The notes below the pieces were generated by a model, which saw nothing but the letters and a program-made list of their open reading frames with translations, was not told where the DNA came from and did no database searches. From the NCBI GenBank assembly GCA_030345135.1, contig CP128386.1, forward strand, positions 2,247,256-2,311,255: 64,000 nt of DNA, read 5' to 3'. The position numbers and the translations under genes were made by a program. This document shows positions 63,986 through 64,000 of the stretch, piece by piece. The DNA comes from Chitinophagaceae bacterium DXS (GTDB lineage: Bacteria; Bacteroidota; Bacteroidia; Chitinophagales; Chitinophagaceae). Position 1 is the first letter of the stretch; every line of letters starts with the position of its first letter.

Positions 63986-64000
63986 TGCGAAGAACCTTCT

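Overview
The window is a chromosomal segment of a Bacteroidota bacterium, most likely of the Chitinophagaceae or a close relative. The signs are moderate to low GC, starts without clear Shine-Dalgarno sequences, several TAnnTTTG promoter boxes (prs variant, queA, lysC, mnmA, AraC gene, rpsT, araB), an Oar-like TonB-dependent receptor, Bacteroidota-type outer membrane barrels, and an arabinose cluster with a Nudix-type AraR regulator. I count 41 complete and one partial protein genes and one decayed gene. I found no rRNA, tRNA, phage, CRISPR array or insertion sequence.

Layout. 1-2.7 kb: pth (cut by the edge), rplY and prs on the minus strand, divergent from radC. 2.9-8.6 kb: a Tat-exported Gfo/Idh/MocA oxidoreductase, queA, an exported esterase and a CarboxypepD_reg-like protein. 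8.8-13.7 kb: lysC, an Ldh-family oxidoreductase, ssb, mnmA. 13.8-18.9 kb: an AraC-type regulator divergent from a TolC-HlyD-MFS tripartite efflux operon. 19-25 kb: an RsmB/NOP-type RNA methyltransferase and sucA-sucB (2-oxoglutarate dehydrogenase; the E2 has two lipoyl domains). 25.3-30 kb: rpsT, a small outer membrane barrel, lon and a beheaded alpha/beta-hydrolase pseudogene. 30.4-41.2 kb: TonB receptor, DUF486 and DUF3592-like membrane proteins, smc, a barrel protein with a probable homopolymer frameshift, an SDR and an NlpC/P60 lipoprotein. 41.6-47 kb: dnaE and a TPR sensor that stops at a lone DHp-like helix. 47.1-61 kb: a nine-gene arabinose operon read right to left (araB, GH51, araD, araA, sodium/sugar symporter, AraR, HAD phosphatase, GH51, GH127), from an araB promoter to a 14-bp-stem terminator. 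61.4-63.9 kb: an exported glutaminase-type (DUF4965-like) protein.

Arabinose logic (inference from families): GH127 and two exported GH51 enzymes release L-arabinose from arabinans, the symporter imports it, AraA, AraB and AraD carry it to D-xylulose 5-phosphate, and AraR senses arabinose.

The most unusual content is not protein-coding. At least fourteen families of short-period (about 7-10 bp) intergenic repeats fill the gaps between genes. They show two regularities. First, at 19 of 42 genes a repeat begins 0-5 nt after the stop codon or contains the stop codon. Second, about sixteen sites are built as arm-spacer-inverted arm, with a different repeat family at different sites. One array sits exactly at the broken edge of the pseudogene. 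I know of no described element class with this combination and treat it as the main lead.
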